DNA of 64,000 nt from Erwinia tasmaniensis Et1/99 (GCF_000026185.1 NC_010694.1:2294001-2358000), one strand, 5' to 3'; shown: positions 10,067-19,817, counted from the stretch's first letter. Numbers and translations: made by a program. The notes: a model not told the origin generated them from the sequence alone.

Positions 10067-10480
10067 TTATTGCCCCTGTAACACTGACATCATGCCCTTG
10101 ATTTGACTGCTGATAAGCGTCAGATCCGTTTGATATTTCAGGCTGTTATCGGCGAATTCGGTACGTTCCCGATCCATGTCTACCGTATTGCCATCGAGCG
10201 CGGGCTGAGCGGGAATGCGATACATCAGATCGATTGAAGGAGACTGCAACGTTTCTGCAGGAATATGGCGTGCCGACGTCACCGCTAACGACAGCCCTGT
10301 TCCTTGCGCCCGCCCGTTTTCCACCGCTTTGCTTAGCTGGCTGGCGAAATCGATATCGCGCGCCTGATAGCCCGGCGTGTCGGCATTGGCAATGTTGGAA
10401 GCCAGGATTTCCTGCCGTTGTGCACGCAGGTTCAGGGCTTCAGTATTAAACCTTAGCGCTGCGTCCAGTTTGTCGAGCAT
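10067..10480 (-). CDS. flgB: Flagellar proximal rod protein FlgB
   Basis: FlgB is the rod subunit nearest the MS ring. The 137-residue product begins [20 protein letters not shown] and carries [20 protein letters not shown], the axial-family motif. Length matches E. coli (138). It is the first gene of flgBCDEFGHIJ and is transcribed away from flgA across a shared 154-base control region. Confidence 0.97.
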   Translation of the reverse strand: MLDKLDAALRFNTEALNLRAQRQEILASNIANADTPGYQARDIDFASQLSKAVENGRAQGTGLSLAVTSARHIPAETLQSPSIDLMYRIPAQPALDGNTVDMDRERTEFADNSLKYQTDLTLISSQIKGMMSVLQGQ

Positions 10481-10634
10481 GCGTCCTCCGCAAGTGAGTA
10501 TTCAGAGCTAACAGCATAATCTTCGCGTGCAAAGCCTATCGCTTGAATAGCGCTAAAAAGCATCTCTAATTTGCGCCTTGAGCCGAGAGTCAGGCGGTTA
10601 GAATCAGTGCCATCATGAAGAACAGGACCCCCTG
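10481..10634. promoter_or_regulatory. Divergent flgA / flgB control region
   Basis: This 154-base gap separates divergent flgB and flgA, which in enterobacteria are class 2 genes activated by FlhDC. A GAATAGCG sequence at 10545-10552 resembles one half of the FlhDC site (AAATARCG), next to TAAAAAG. No full site could be assigned with certainty. The flgA start at 10635 has an AGGA about 8 bases upstream. Confidence 0.45.
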
Positions 10635-11303
10635 ATGCCAAAATCCACGCACCTGTTGGCTGCCCTGCTGTCCCTGCTCTGCGCGCCTGCCAGCGCCGCA
10701 GACCTGACCGCACAGCTCACTGAATTTTTCAAAATTCGCTATGAACAAACCGGTGCGAGTGCCGATAAGCTCAAGGTGGTGGTGAAAACGGCACAAAACA
10801 TGTGGCCCGCCTGTGATACCCCACAGTTTTCTCTGCCGGGTAACAGCCGCATGTGGGGTAATATCAGCGTGGCGGCGAACTGCGACAGGAACCGGCGCTA
10901 TATTCAGGTTCAGGTACAGGTCACGGGTAGCTATGTGGTCGCTACCCGCCAGATCTCCCAGGGAGAGGCCATCAGCGCCAGCGACGTGCGCATGGAGCAG
11001 GGCCGGCTGGACACGCTTCCGGCCCGCACCCTGATGCAGCCGGGGGAAGCTATCGGCGCGGTGACACTACGGGATATCACGCCAGGACAGCCCATGACTT
11101 TGATGATGATGCGCCAGGCCTGGCGCGTCAAAGCGGGTCAGACGGTCATTGTCTACGCCAGCGGTGATGGTTTTTCCATCAGTAGCGAAGGTAAAGCGAT
11201 GAACAACGCGGCCGCTTTGCAATCGGTGAGAGTACGCATGAATTCAGGGCAGATCGTGATGGGACAGGTCGGTTCTGATGGGAATGTTCTGATATCACTA
11301 TAA
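10635..11303 (+). CDS. flgA: P-ring assembly chaperone FlgA
   Basis: FlgA is a periplasmic chaperone needed for assembly of the FlgI P ring. The 222-residue precursor has a signal peptide (about residues 1-21, ending ASA-AD) and a C-terminal SAF/FlgA domain with VVATRQISQGEAISASDV and QTVIVYASGDGFSISSEGKA. Length matches E. coli (219). It is monocistronic in appearance; the next genes, flgMN, have a separate sigma-28 promoter beginning six bases after its stop. Confidence 0.95.
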   Translation: MPKSTHLLAALLSLLCAPASAADLTAQLTEFFKIRYEQTGASADKLKVVVKTAQNMWPACDTPQFSLPGNSRMWGNISVAANCDRNRRYIQVQVQVTGSYVVATRQISQGEAISASDVRMEQGRLDTLPARTLMQPGEAIGAVTLRDITPGQPMTLMMMRQAWRVKAGQTVIVYASGDGFSISSEGKAMNNAAALQSVRVRMNSGQIVMGQVGSDGNVLISL

Positions 11304-11308
11304 AACGC

Positions 11309-11335
11309 TAAAGAAGGCCTCATTTCTGCCGATAG
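11309..11335 (+). promoter_or_regulatory. Sigma-28 (FliA) promoter for flgMN
   Basis: TAAAGAAG, exactly 11 bases, then GCCGATAG: a near-consensus FliA promoter beginning six bases past the flgA stop and ending 75 bases before the flgM start. In Salmonella flgM is likewise transcribed both from flgA and from a class 3 promoter. Confidence 0.9.
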
Positions 11336-11410
11336 TGTGATTAACAGCCATTATATAATTACAATATTGCATAACAGGCACGGATCGCGCCTGAATTAAA
11401 GGAACCCGAA

Positions 11411-11710
11411 ATGAGCATCGACAGAACCCAGCCTCTGAAACCGGCCAGTAGCGTACAACAACGTGAAACGAATGATGTGACTCCGTCTAAACCGCGTGCT
11501 GCAGAGAGCAAATCCTCTGTCACCAGCGGTACTCAGGTGCTTTTGAGCGGCACGCAGTCACAGCTGACCAAAGCCAGCTCACAGGATATTAATATCGCCC
11601 GCGTGGAAGAGCTGAAAACCGCTATCCGTAATGGCGAATTAAAGATGGACAGCGGCAAAATTGCCGATGCGCTGATCCAACAGGCTAAAGACTCACTGCA
11701 AGGTAATTAA
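11411..11710 (+). CDS. flgM: Anti-sigma-28 factor FlgM
   Basis: FlgM binds FliA (sigma-28) and blocks late flagellar genes until the hook is complete, when it is exported. The 99-residue protein has the disordered N-terminus (MSIDRTQPLKPASSVQQRE) and the C-terminal FliA-binding helices (DINIARVEELKTAIRNGELK, then IADALIQQAKDSL). Its own near-consensus FliA promoter makes a feedback loop. The ribosome site is AAAGGAA. Confidence 0.96.
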   Translation: MSIDRTQPLKPASSVQQRETNDVTPSKPRAAESKSSVTSGTQVLLSGTQSQLTKASSQDINIARVEELKTAIRNGELKMDSGKIADALIQQAKDSLQGN

Positions 11711-11714
11711 CATC

Positions 11715-12146
11715 ATGGATAAGCTGCAAAACTCGCTTGATAAAATGCTGGAAGTGCTTTCGTCGCTGGCCGAAGTGATGGATGCGGAGCAAGAGCAGCT
11801 CTCGGCAGGTCAGGTCAACAGCAGCTTATTACAGCGAATCACCGAGGATAAGAGTTCCCTGCTGGCAACGCTCAGTTTCGTAGAGCAAATGCGGCATGAT
11901 GCGGAAAAGGCCGCCGGACTGTATGAGCCCTATAGCCATCATCCTGCACTGGCGCAGCGTTGGGCCACTATCCAGAGCCACACCCTGAAACTACGCGATA
12001 CCAACACGCACAACGGTATGCTGCTCAACCATCAAATCAAACATAATGAGCAGGCGTTGCAGGTGCTTAAACCTTACCATTCGCAGAAATTCTATGGCCC
12101 GGATGGGCAGGCCGTTAGCTCCGGACGGGTCAGTCGCAAAGCCTGA
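11715..12146 (+). CDS. flgN: Flagellar export chaperone FlgN
   Basis: FlgN is the cytoplasmic chaperone for the junction proteins FlgK and FlgL. The 143-residue protein is predicted almost wholly helical and has the expected length (E. coli 138). It starts four bases after flgM. A GCCTGA/TCAGGC hairpin overlaps its stop and a rho-independent terminator follows. Confidence 0.94.
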   Translation: MDKLQNSLDKMLEVLSSLAEVMDAEQEQLSAGQVNSSLLQRITEDKSSLLATLSFVEQMRHDAEKAAGLYEPYSHHPALAQRWATIQSHTLKLRDTNTHNGMLLNHQIKHNEQALQVLKPYHSQKFYGPDGQAVSSGRVSRKA

Positions 12147-12174
12147 TTTTCATCAGGCCACCGCGACACATTTA

Positions 12175-12204
12175 CCCCGCACGCCCGGCGTTGCGGGGTT
12201 TCTT
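12175..12204 (+). terminator. Terminator of flgMN
   Basis: A 7-bp stem CCCCGCA/TGCGGGG with a 10-base loop is followed by TTTCTT, lying between convergent flgN and murJ. Confidence 0.75.
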
Positions 12205-12208
12205 GCGT

Positions 12209-13747
12209 TCAGCTTTGGGTACGTCGCGCGAAGTCACGCGGGCGAAAACCCGTCACGCCCAGCACGGCAAAATAGACGCCGCCGCCAACGGCACATACCG
12301 CCGCCAGGCGAAGCAGGCGCGACAACATATTTCCACTTGCCCACTCCGGCATCAGGTATAACATGCCCACCAGCGCGGCGGCCATCGCCAGTACGGCAAG
12401 CAGCAGGCGCAGCAGGAAGCTCATCCAGCCCGGCTGCGGCTGGAAGATGTCCTGCTTGCGCAGCTGCCAGTAAAGCAGCGCGGCGTTAAGGCAGGCGGCC
12501 AGCCCGATAGACAGCGACAGCCCGGCATGCTTCAGCGGGCCGATAAACGCCAGGTTCATCACCTGGGTGGCGAGCAGCGTAAACAGGGCGATTTTCACCG
12601 GCGTTTTGATGTCCTGGCGAGAATAGAAGCCCGGTGCCAGCACCTTCACCACGATAAGCCCCATCAGGCCGACCGAGTAGGCCACCAGCGCACGCTGGGT
12701 CATCGCCGCATCAAACGCGGAGAATTTGCCGTACTGGAACAGGGCAACGGTAAGCGGCTTTGCCAGAATGCCCAGCGCTACCGCACTCGGCAGCGCCAGC
12801 AGGAAGCAGAGGCGCAGCCCCCAGTCCATCAGGCGCGAGTACTCGGCCTGATTGCCGCTGGCAAAACTTTTCGCCAGCGACGGCAGCAAAATAGTGCCCA
12901 GCGCCACTCCCAGCACCCCGGAAGGAAACTCCATCAGCCGATCGGCGTAATACATCCACGATACCGAACCGGATACCAGAAAAGAGGCAAAAATCGTGTT
13001 GATAATCAGGGAAATTTGACTGACGGAAACGCCAAGGATAGCCGGCCCCATCTGACGCATCACGCGCCAGACTCCGGCGTCACGCAGGTTGAGGCGCGGC
13101 AGCACCAGCAGGCCAATTTTCTTCAAATGCGGCAGCTGGTAGCCGAGTTGCAGCACGCCCCCCGCCACCACCGCCCAGGCCAGCGCCATCACCGGTGGAT
13201 GAAAATGCGGGGCGGCAAACAGCGCGAAGCCGATCATGCTGACATTCAGCAGCGTCGGTGCAAACGCCGGAACCGAAAAGCGGTTCCAGGTGTTGAGGAT
13301 CGCCCCCGCCAACGATGCCAGGGAAATCAGCAGGATATAAGGAAAGGTAACGCGCAGCAGCGATGAGGTGAGCGCAAACTTATCTGCTGTGTCCGTAAAG
13401 CCGGGCGCGGTGACCATGATCACCCAGGGGGCGGCAAACATGCCCAGCACGGTGACGATAGCCAGGATCAGCGTCAGTAACCCGGAAACATAGGCAACAA
13501 ACACTTTGGTCGCCTCCTCGCCCTGCTTGCTTTTATATTCGGCGAGGATGGGTACAAACGCCTGGGAAAAGGCCCCTTCGGCAAAGATGCGGCGCAGCAG
13601 GTTGGGCAGTTTGAAGGCGACAAAGAAGGCGTCGGTTGCCATTCCGGCACCGAATACGCGCGCCACAATCGCATCGCGGGCAAAGCCCAGTACGCGCGAA
13701 AACAGCGTCATTGAGCTGACCGCTGCCAGTGATTTTAACAGGTTCAT
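12209..13747 (-). CDS. murJ: Lipid II flippase MurJ (MviN)
   Basis: MurJ moves lipid II across the inner membrane for peptidoglycan synthesis. The 512-residue product is strongly hydrophobic throughout, as expected for 14 membrane helices of the MVF/MOP superfamily, and begins [20 protein letters not shown] followed by [15 protein letters not shown], the conserved first-helix region with its charged cavity residues. Length matches E. coli (511). It follows mviM and yceH, as in E. coli, and is convergent with flgN. Confidence 0.97.
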   Translation of the reverse strand: MNLLKSLAAVSSMTLFSRVLGFARDAIVARVFGAGMATDAFFVAFKLPNLLRRIFAEGAFSQAFVPILAEYKSKQGEEATKVFVAYVSGLLTLILAIVTVLGMFAAPWVIMVTAPGFTDTADKFALTSSLLRVTFPYILLISLASLAGAILNTWNRFSVPAFAPTLLNVSMIGFALFAAPHFHPPVMALAWAVVAGGVLQLGYQLPHLKKIGLLVLPRLNLRDAGVWRVMRQMGPAILGVSVSQISLIINTIFASFLVSGSVSWMYYADRLMEFPSGVLGVALGTILLPSLAKSFASGNQAEYSRLMDWGLRLCFLLALPSAVALGILAKPLTVALFQYGKFSAFDAAMTQRALVAYSVGLMGLIVVKVLAPGFYSRQDIKTPVKIALFTLLATQVMNLAFIGPLKHAGLSLSIGLAACLNAALLYWQLRKQDIFQPQPGWMSFLLRLLLAVLAMAAALVGMLYLMPEWASGNMLSRLLRLAAVCAVGGGVYFAVLGVTGFRPRDFARRTQS

Positions 13748-13946
13748 GTGTTTCCTGATTCAGATAGCCGGGGAACCCGGCTTGCGACAATCTCTGACCC
13801 GCAGTGTCCGGTCAGTTTAAGGTGCGGATAGTCTACTGATATGCAATGAAATAACCACTGTGGATTGTTACACCCTTTGTCTGAACCCGGCACGTAAACC
13901 AGAGCAGGCCTCACCGGGATTAAGCACTTCGCGCACGGGCGGACGA

Positions 13947-14793
13947 TTATTCTACTGAAACGTCACGCCACAGTTTTTCTACCAGCCGCTGCGCCATCAG
14001 CGCCTGTTCACCGCTGGTTTGCGGCATTGTCTGGTTTTCCGCACAGCGGATAAAATGATGTGCGGCTCCCACAAAGCCACGCTGTTCCAGCGTACTTTGC
14101 CAGCCGGGGACGGGCTCCTTTGAAAGGCGGCCTGCACTTCCACACTGCCAGTCGCGCATATCGGTCACCTGATAGATCGCCGACGGCAAAATGATGTTCG
14201 GCATACAGCATCTGACCGCTATCATTGATTTGCAGCGTACCGCTCTGTAATTTGCCCTCACCGCCGCTCAGCCACAGCGCACTGTCCACCACATGCAGAT
14301 AATCATCCATCAGCGTAAAGCGTAAATCATCCGGCCCGACGCTGTCGCTACGATGTTTATCCATACGCAATGACGCCGGTTGCGTGAGCATCGATTTAAG
14401 CTGTAAATAACGCGGCGCAAAGCGACGATTGAAAGCAACCATCAGTTTGCGCCCGCGCTTATCAGCCAACTCCACCAGACGCTCGGCTTCATTCAACGTG
14501 GCGGCGAGCGGCTTATCAACGCAAACGTCCACACCGGCACGCAGAAAAAAATCCACGATACCGTAGTGGCTGGCGGTCGAACTGTGAACAAATACCGCGT
14601 CGCTGGCGGCTGCCAGCTGCTCAAGCGACGTGAGCAAGGGAATGCGGTAACTGGCGCACACCGGACGCGCTTTTTCCTGATTAGGTGAAAAGGCCCCGGC
14701 GATCTGCCAACCCTCCGTATGGGTTAATACCGGAAGCCAGGCTTTCTGCGCGATCTCACCGAGACCTACGATACCAATCTGCAAAGCGCTCAT
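13947..14793 (-). pseudogene. mviM: mviM, putative Gfo/Idh/MocA oxidoreductase, frameshifted with an internal deletion
   Basis: MviM belongs to the Gfo/Idh/MocA NAD(P)-binding family; its substrate is unknown. Residues 1-202 read normally from 14793 (IGIVGLGEIAQKAWLPVL Rossmann loop, CVDKPLA motif). After AEHHF, at about 14180-14188, the frame changes. The conserved C-terminus (VTDMRDWQ, PGWQSTLEQRGFVGAAHHF, PQTSGEQALMAQRLVEKLW) continues in another frame to 13947. Joining both parts gives about 279 residues against 307 in E. coli, so about 28 codons plus the frame are lost. The start overlaps the yceH stop as ATGA. A sequencing error alone would not explain the missing codons. Confidence 0.85.
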
Positions 14794-15443
14794 TTCACCT
14801 CACCGTTATTCAGCAGCTGGGCGATCTGCCGTTGCAGCGTCGCTACCTGTTGCTCAAGTTGCGCTATGCGCCCTTCCAGATCGCCACGATGATCATCCGG
14901 ATGATGGCCGTCGGCCCGCGAGCTTTCGTCCACCTCACCGCTTAACAAGTGCATGTAGCGGCTTTCGCGCTTGCCCGGTTCGCGCGCCAGGCGCACCACA
15001 AGTTGTCCATGCTCATGCTGCGCCAGCCGTTCCAGCGTCTGCTCCACTTCGGTCATATCAGCAAAGTCATGTATACGGGCACAACGTATACGCAGCTCTC
15101 CCGGAGTCTGCGCCCCACGCAGCAGCAGGTTAGCGATAATCGCCACTTCGGCGGCGCTGAGCTTCATCTGCCCAAAGGTTGAATTACAGAAACGCTGTTC
15201 ATATTTCACCACCCTGCTGCCGGTATTCAGCGCCGTGAGCTGGTGTTTTTTTACCAGCATATCAAGGGTATTTTGGACTTCGCTGTCGGTGAGCGACATC
15301 ACCGGTTCGCGGTTCGATTTCTGATTACAGGCCGTTACTACGCCGTTAAGCGACATCGGATACTGATCGGGCGTCGTGACCTGTTTCTCTAACAGACAGC
15401 CGACCACCCGCGCCTCAACGGCGGTGAAAAGGATCTTGTTCAT
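14790..15443 (-). CDS. yceH: YceH family protein (DUF480)
   Basis: This is a 217-residue conserved cytoplasmic protein of unknown biochemical role, predicted to hold two winged-helix domains. The N-terminal block ([20 protein letters not shown], then [19 protein letters not shown]) is the family signature, and a short C-terminal coiled coil ([19 protein letters not shown]) ends the protein. Length matches E. coli (215). It lies eight bases behind rimJ and overlaps mviM by four. Confidence 0.95.
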   Translation of the reverse strand: MNKILFTAVEARVVGCLLEKQVTTPDQYPMSLNGVVTACNQKSNREPVMSLTDSEVQNTLDMLVKKHQLTALNTGSRVVKYEQRFCNSTFGQMKLSAAEVAIIANLLLRGAQTPGELRIRCARIHDFADMTEVEQTLERLAQHEHGQLVVRLAREPGKRESRYMHLLSGEVDESSRADGHHPDDHRGDLEGRIAQLEQQVATLQRQIAQLLNNGEVK

Positions 15444-15450
15444 TGTGGTA

Positions 15451-16044
15451 TTACGCTCCGCGCCGCTCCGGCGTCCATTCGTTACAGGTCAGCGCCGTCA
15501 GGACATGATCCTGCCAGCGTCCGTCAATCAGCAAATAACTTTTGGCATAGCCCTCTTTTTCAAAACCGAGGCGTGCCAGCAGCGCTCCGCTGCGCTGATT
15601 ATGCGGCATGTAGTTAGCCATAATCCGGTGCATGCGCTGCTGTCGCTGCATATAGCGAATGGCGCTTTGCAGCGCTTCAAACATCATTCCCTGGCCCTGC
15701 CATTTCTCACCCAGCGAATAGCCAAGATAACAGGCATGGAACGAACCGCGCACCACGTTGCTGAAGTTTGCCACGCCGCGCACTTCAGTTTCCTGCGGAT
15801 CCATCACGGCAAAATAGAACGCGTTGCCCTGCTTGTGCATTTCGCCAATCAAGCCCAGGCGCGCCTGCCACCCGGATGGATAGCAGTGGCTATCATCACG
15901 CACCGGCTCCCACGGCTTGAGGAAGGCACGATTTTCGGCATAGTAGTCAGCCAGCCGCCAATCATCGCGCTCATTGATCAAACGAACCACCAGACGGTCG
16001 GTTGTCAACCGCACTTTGGGCGCGTGGGTACGATAGCCAAACAT
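15451..16044 (-). CDS. rimJ: Ribosomal protein S5 N-acetyltransferase RimJ
   Basis: RimJ acetylates the N-terminal alanine of ribosomal protein S5. The product is a GNAT acyltransferase; the acetyl-CoA loop region is [21 protein letters not shown] chose the start [18 protein letters not shown] at 16044, which gives 197 residues (E. coli 194) and has AGGAG six bases upstream; a longer reading from 16104 has no such site or homology. It heads rimJ-yceH-mviM-murJ. Confidence 0.95.
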   Translation of the reverse strand: MFGYRTHAPKVRLTTDRLVVRLINERDDWRLADYYAENRAFLKPWEPVRDDSHCYPSGWQARLGLIGEMHKQGNAFYFAVMDPQETEVRGVANFSNVVRGSFHACYLGYSLGEKWQGQGMMFEALQSAIRYMQRQQRMHRIMANYMPHNQRSGALLARLGFEKEGYAKSYLLIDGRWQDHVLTALTCNEWTPERRGA

Positions 16045-16300
16045 CTTAACTCCTGAAGTGTGTTGCGGATGCCAGGATATGCACTGGTACTCGCGTCGAT
16101 TCATTCACGTATCACTACTATAACCGCCAGTGGGTTAAGGAGAATATCCTTAACGTCAAAATGAGATAAAACAGCATTAGGGTAGAGAATCTGATACTCC
16201 CGCCCCTGCATTTGCCCTTATTCCGGTTAGCTTCCATACTTACCAGATGCATTCTGGTAGCCACAAGGCCGCCTTCCCCCAACAGCAAGGGTACAAGGAG

Positions 16301-16954
16301 ATGACGTTGAAACTCTATATCTATGACCATTGCCCGTTCTGTGTCAAAGCCCGCATGATTTTTGGCCTGAAGAATATTCCGGTCGAGCTGGTGGTAATGA
16401 TGAATGATGATGAAGCCACGCCGCAGCGCATGATCGGCCAGAAAATGGCGCCGATACTGATGAAAGAGGACGGCAGCTGCATGGCGGAAAGTCTTGATAT
16501 CGTCCATTATGTCGATGCCTCCGACCGCCAGCCGCTGCTTACCGGCAGCACTCATGCGGCAATAAGTGACTGGCTGCGTCATATCAGCAGTTACGTCAAC
16601 AAACTGCTTATTCCCCGCGTGGCGGAAGCACCGTTTGCCGAGTTTGCCACCCCGGAAGCACGACGCTATTTTAAAAATAAAAAGCAGGGCGTTTACGGTG
16701 ACTTTGCCGAATTGAAAGAACATTCGCCGGGCCTGATTAAAAATGTTAATGACGACCTGCGTAAGCTCGACAGGCTGATCGTGCAGTCCAATGCGGTCAA
16801 CGGTGAACTATCTCTTGACGATATTCATCTCTTTCCATTGCTTCGCTCGCTGTCGCTGGTTGCCGGGATAGAATACCCAACTCGCGTTGCCGATTATCGC
16901 GATAATATGGCAAAACAGACGCAAATCAACCTACTCTCCTCCCTCGCATCCTGA
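16301..16954 (+). CDS. grxB: Glutaredoxin 2
   Basis: GrxB reduces protein disulfides using glutathione. It has an N-terminal thioredoxin-fold domain with CPFC active site (residues 9-12, YIYDHCPFCVKARMIFG) and a C-terminal all-helical GST-like domain. The start at 16301 (MTLKLYIYDHC) has AAGGAG directly upstream and gives 217 residues (E. coli 215). In E. coli mdtH lies between rimJ and grxB; here rimJ and grxB are direct divergent neighbours. Confidence 0.96.
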   Translation: MTLKLYIYDHCPFCVKARMIFGLKNIPVELVVMMNDDEATPQRMIGQKMAPILMKEDGSCMAESLDIVHYVDASDRQPLLTGSTHAAISDWLRHISSYVNKLLIPRVAEAPFAEFATPEARRYFKNKKQGVYGDFAELKEHSPGLIKNVNDDLRKLDRLIVQSNAVNGELSLDDIHLFPLLRSLSLVAGIEYPTRVADYRDNMAKQTQINLLSSLAS

Positions 16955-17096
16955 TGCACACGGGCCGTTATCCCGCGGCCCGTAACTGCCTGCCCTGCAA
17001 TAATCGGCGTTGTCCTGGTGAACTCTTTGCGCCAGTGGTGCATGCTATGCGCCTGCGCCGCCAGGATTGAGCGGTGAAATAAAACAGAGGAATACT

Positions 17097-17660
17097 ATGA
17101 AAAAGTCGTTTTACGCCCTGGGCGCTTTACTGTTAGCGCTGTTGGTCAGCGGCTGTAACCAGATTGCGCAATACAGCATCAGCGAACAGGAAATTAACCA
17201 GGCGCTGGAAAAACACAACCGTTACGAAAAAAATATTGGCGTTGCCGGGCTGGTGGATGCACATATCACCCTGACCGATCTGCACAGCCAGATTGGCCGT
17301 GAGCAGGCAAACCGTGTGACCCTGACCGGTAAGGCTAACGTCAGCATCAGCTCACTTTTCGGCCCACAGCAGGCAGAAATGACGCTGACCATGAGAGCAG
17401 AACCGATGTTTAACCAGCAGGAAGGAGCCATCTACCTGAAGGATATGGAGCTGACCGATATCCAGGTCCAACCAGAGAAGATGCAGGGCGTACTGAAGAC
17501 CTTAACGCCTTATCTGAATGAGTCGCTGAAAAGTTACTTTAACCAGAAACCGGCCTACGTGCTAAGCACCGATCGCAGTAAGGCCGAGTCGCTGGCTAAG
17601 CGCTTTGCCAAGGGGCTGGAAGTGAAGCCGGGTGAGCTGGTCATACCGTTCACCGACTGA
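17097..17660 (+). CDS. yceB: YceB lipoprotein (DUF1439)
   Basis: This 187-residue precursor has a lipoprotein signal (MKKSFYALGALLLALLVSGC, lipobox VSGC, Cys about residue 20) and a DUF1439 lipid-binding-like domain (SISEQEINQALEKHNRYEK). Function is not established. The start at 17097 aligns with E. coli YceB (186 residues); an in-frame start 30 bases earlier would bury the signal peptide. Confidence 0.94.
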   Translation: MKKSFYALGALLLALLVSGCNQIAQYSISEQEINQALEKHNRYEKNIGVAGLVDAHITLTDLHSQIGREQANRVTLTGKANVSISSLFGPQQAEMTLTMRAEPMFNQQEGAIYLKDMELTDIQVQPEKMQGVLKTLTPYLNESLKSYFNQKPAYVLSTDRSKAESLAKRFAKGLEVKPGELVIPFTD

Positions 17661-17740
17661 CTGAAGCCGGGTACGGGTTAACCCCGTACCTTATTTATGC
17701 CGGGGCGCACAAATCTGATGCTTTTCTGACGCTTTGCCCC

Positions 17741-17790
17741 TATGCTTAGACCCCGGCCAAAACCTGCTTAATCCTACTGCCGGAGCATTT
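17741..17790 (+). promoter_or_regulatory. pyrC promoter and leader with Shine-Dalgarno-masking stem
   Basis: A TATGCT -10 box at 17741-17746 places the start of transcription at CCCCGG (about 17751-17756). CCGGC at 17753-17757 can pair with GCCGG at 17779-17783, which overlaps the Shine-Dalgarno CGGAG ahead of the ATG at 17794. This is the arrangement known from E. coli and Salmonella pyrC: when CTP is high, transcripts begin at C and form the blocking hairpin; when CTP is low they begin at G and do not. The start-site switching here is inferred from that precedent. Confidence 0.65.
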
Positions 17791-17793
17791 AAG

Positions 17794-18846
17794 ATGACCG
17801 ACCAACCCCAGCAACTGACTATACGCCGCCCTGACGACTGGCACATCCATCTGCGTGACGGAGAGATGCTGGAGGCGGTAGCGCCATTTACCAGTGAAAT
17901 TTGTGGCCGTGCCATTGTGATGCCCAACCTGGTTCCGCCCGTCACCAGCGTCGCCGCCGCCCGTGCCTACCGCGAGCGTATTGTTGCTGCCGTACCCGCC
18001 GCCCACGACTTCACCCCGTTAATGACCTGTTACCTGACCGATGGCCTCGACCCGGATGAAATCGAAGCCGGCTTTGCTGAAGGCGTTTTCACCGCCGCGA
18101 AGCTCTATCCGGCGCATGCGACCACGAACTCTGCACACGGCGTCACCAGCATAGCCTCAATTGCTAAGGTACTTGAGCGTATGCAGAAAATCGGTATGCC
18201 ACTGTTGATCCACGGGGAAGTGACCGACGCGCACATCGACATTTTCGATCGCGAAGCGCGCTTTATCGAAACCGTGCTACACCCGCTGCGCCAGCAGTTC
18301 CCTGAGCTGAAGGTGGTCTGCGAGCATATCACCACACAGGAAGCGGCGGCGTATGTGCTGGAAGGCAATCAATACCTTGCGGCAACCATTACGCCACAGC
18401 ATCTGATGTTTAACCGTAATCATATGCTGGTTGGCGGTATTCGCCCGCATCTCTACTGCCTGCCGATTCTCAAACGGAATATTCACCAGCAGGCGCTGCG
18501 TGATGCCGTTGCCAGCGGTCATCGACGCTTCTTCCTCGGCACCGATACCGCTCCGCATACGCGGGACCGCAAAGAAACCAGCTGTGGCTGCGCCGGCGTA
18601 TTCAACGCGCCGTCAATGCTGAGCGCGTATGCGACGGTGTTTGAAGAGATCGGCGCGCTGGCGCATTTTGAAGCCTTCTGCTCGGAAAACGGCCCAGGCT
18701 TTTATGGTCTGCCGCTGAATGAAGATAAGGTGAGGCTGATCCGTCAGCCGTGGACAGTCCCGGAAAGCATCAGGGTTGGCGGCAATGGTGATAATCTGGT
18801 GCCGTTCCTCGCGGGTGAAACGCTTAACTGGCAGGTGGTTCTTTAA
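17794..18846 (+). CDS. pyrC: Dihydroorotase
   Basis: PyrC catalyses the reversible cyclisation of carbamoyl aspartate to dihydroorotate in pyrimidine synthesis. The 350-residue enzyme is an amidohydrolase with the metal-binding WHIHLRDG near residue 16, the [15 protein letters not shown] segment with the carboxylated Lys, VCEHITT, and [10 protein letters not shown] with the catalytic Asp. The start at 17794 ([16 protein letters not shown]) fits the family length (E. coli 348). Confidence 0.97.
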   Translation: MTDQPQQLTIRRPDDWHIHLRDGEMLEAVAPFTSEICGRAIVMPNLVPPVTSVAAARAYRERIVAAVPAAHDFTPLMTCYLTDGLDPDEIEAGFAEGVFTAAKLYPAHATTNSAHGVTSIASIAKVLERMQKIGMPLLIHGEVTDAHIDIFDREARFIETVLHPLRQQFPELKVVCEHITTQEAAAYVLEGNQYLAATITPQHLMFNRNHMLVGGIRPHLYCLPILKRNIHQQALRDAVASGHRRFFLGTDTAPHTRDRKETSCGCAGVFNAPSMLSAYATVFEEIGALAHFEAFCSENGPGFYGLPLNEDKVRLIRQPWTVPESIRVGGNGDNLVPFLAGETLNWQVVL

Positions 18847-18883
18847 TCACCCTGCGCTTAATAGTGATTGCCTTCGCATTGGT

Positions 18884-18903
18884 TACTGTATATATTCACA
18901 GTT
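18884..18903 (+). promoter_or_regulatory. LexA (SOS) box upstream of dinI
   Basis: CTGT, exactly eight bases (ATATATTC), then ACAG, with TA flanking on the left, 20 bases before the dinI start. This matches the enterobacterial SOS box TACTGTATATATATACAGTA closely and is in the position known for dinI. Confidence 0.9.
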
Positions 18904-18921
18904 ATTCAACCGGAGGCTATC

Positions 18922-19167
18922 ATGCGTATTGAAGTCACTGTAGCAAAAACCACTTCTTTGCCCGCGGGCGCTATCGACGCGCTAACGCAGGAATTGTCTA
19001 AACGTATCGACAAACATTTTCCCGACGGGAACAATACCATTTCAGTACGCTATGCCAGCGCGAACAGCCTGACGGTGATGGGCGGCGACAAAGAAGCAAA
19101 AGACCAGATTACGGACATTTTACAGGAAACCTGGGAAAGCGCGGACGACTGGTTTATCACAGATTAA
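18922..19167 (+). CDS. dinI: DNA damage-inducible protein DinI
   Basis: DinI binds RecA filaments and tunes LexA and UmuD cleavage during the SOS response. The 81-residue product begins MRIEVTVAKTTSLPAGAIDA and ends with the acidic C-terminal helix (EAKDQITDILQETWESADDW), the RecA-mimicking part. Length equals E. coli DinI. The start at 18922 has GGAGG eight bases upstream and a LexA box just before it; a longer in-frame start at 18868 would lie upstream of the operator. Confidence 0.96.
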   Translation: MRIEVTVAKTTSLPAGAIDALTQELSKRIDKHFPDGNNTISVRYASANSLTVMGGDKEAKDQITDILQETWESADDWFITD

Positions 19168-19195
19168 ACGTCATATTACTTATTGCCACACTTCT

Positions 19196-19220
19196 GCCGG
19201 AAACGCCTTCCGGCCTTTTT
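19196..19220 (+). terminator. Terminator of dinI
   Basis: GCCGG, 9-base loop with an inner GAA/TTC extension, CCGGC, then CTTTTT, 29 bases after the dinI stop. Confidence 0.8.
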
Positions 19221-19541
19221 ATATTCTAAAACATGGCCAGAGCGCTCCTCTTAGGCTACTTTGCTCTTATTAAAGTAAAAAAATACGTGTCTTATATAAT
19301 CACTTTAATAGGTTTAATCTGATAGCCGCACCGCAAATAACGCGGTTATATTTTCTTAGGGTTTTTTATACCTGCTCGCTATTTCACTGCTGTCATGAGG
19401 CGCAGGTATCTGCAGTGCTGTGGTTAAATTCAGCGCGTTGCCAGAACTGCTGTTATAATCAGTTGGCTGTAGAAAAATAAACGCATTGAACCTCGATAAA
19501 TCACTTCGTTGTCATCATTCACGAGTAATAAGGGGGTTATG
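19221..19541. other. Gene-free stretch before bssS, with an extended -10 promoter
   Basis: About 320 A+T-rich bases without a credible ORF. TGTTATAAT at 19451-19459 is a consensus extended -10 element, giving a transcript with an 80-base leader for bssS; no clear -35 hexamer is present, as is common for extended -10 promoters. Confidence 0.5.
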
Positions 19542-19796
19542 ATGGACAGTAACAAAGATGTCATCCAGACACATCCCCTCATCGGGTGGGATATCAGTAC
19601 CGTAGACAGTTATGATGCCATGATGATCCGTTTGCATTCGCTGTCTTCCAACCAACAGCAGGCTGATGAAGCTGAAGTGGGACAGACCTACTGGCTGACC
19701 ACCGATGTTGCCAGACAATTTATTTCCATTCTTGAAGCTGGCATTGCAAAAATAGAAGCTACCGACTACCAGGATCGCGATTACAAGAAGCATTAA
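19542..19796 (+). CDS. bssS: Biofilm formation regulator BssS
   Basis: BssS (YceP) is a small cytoplasmic protein linked in E. coli to biofilm, indole and autoinducer-2 responses; its mechanism is unknown. The 84-residue product matches E. coli length and keeps VIQTHPLIGWDISTVDSYDA and LTTDVARQFISILEAGIAKI. Two ATGs sit back to back at 19539 and 19542; AGGGGG ends five bases before the second and only two before the first, so 19542 is preferred. Confidence 0.95.
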   Translation: MDSNKDVIQTHPLIGWDISTVDSYDAMMIRLHSLSSNQQQADEAEVGQTYWLTTDVARQFISILEAGIAKIEATDYQDRDYKKH

Positions 19797-19817
19797 AAGG
19801 CTTCACCGTGTTGCTCA

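Noticed and set aside
12527..13366. 279-residue open frame on the plus strand inside murJ
   Set aside because: It is antisense to the conserved murJ gene, with a His/Gln/Arg-rich composition typical of a shadow frame.
16118..16723. 201-residue open frame on the minus strand across grxB
   Set aside because: It is antisense to grxB, whose active site and ribosome site are clear. No recognisable product.
16959..16983. Terminator after grxB
   Set aside because: ACGGGCC/GGCCCGT can form a hairpin, but no T run follows, so it was not listed as a terminator.
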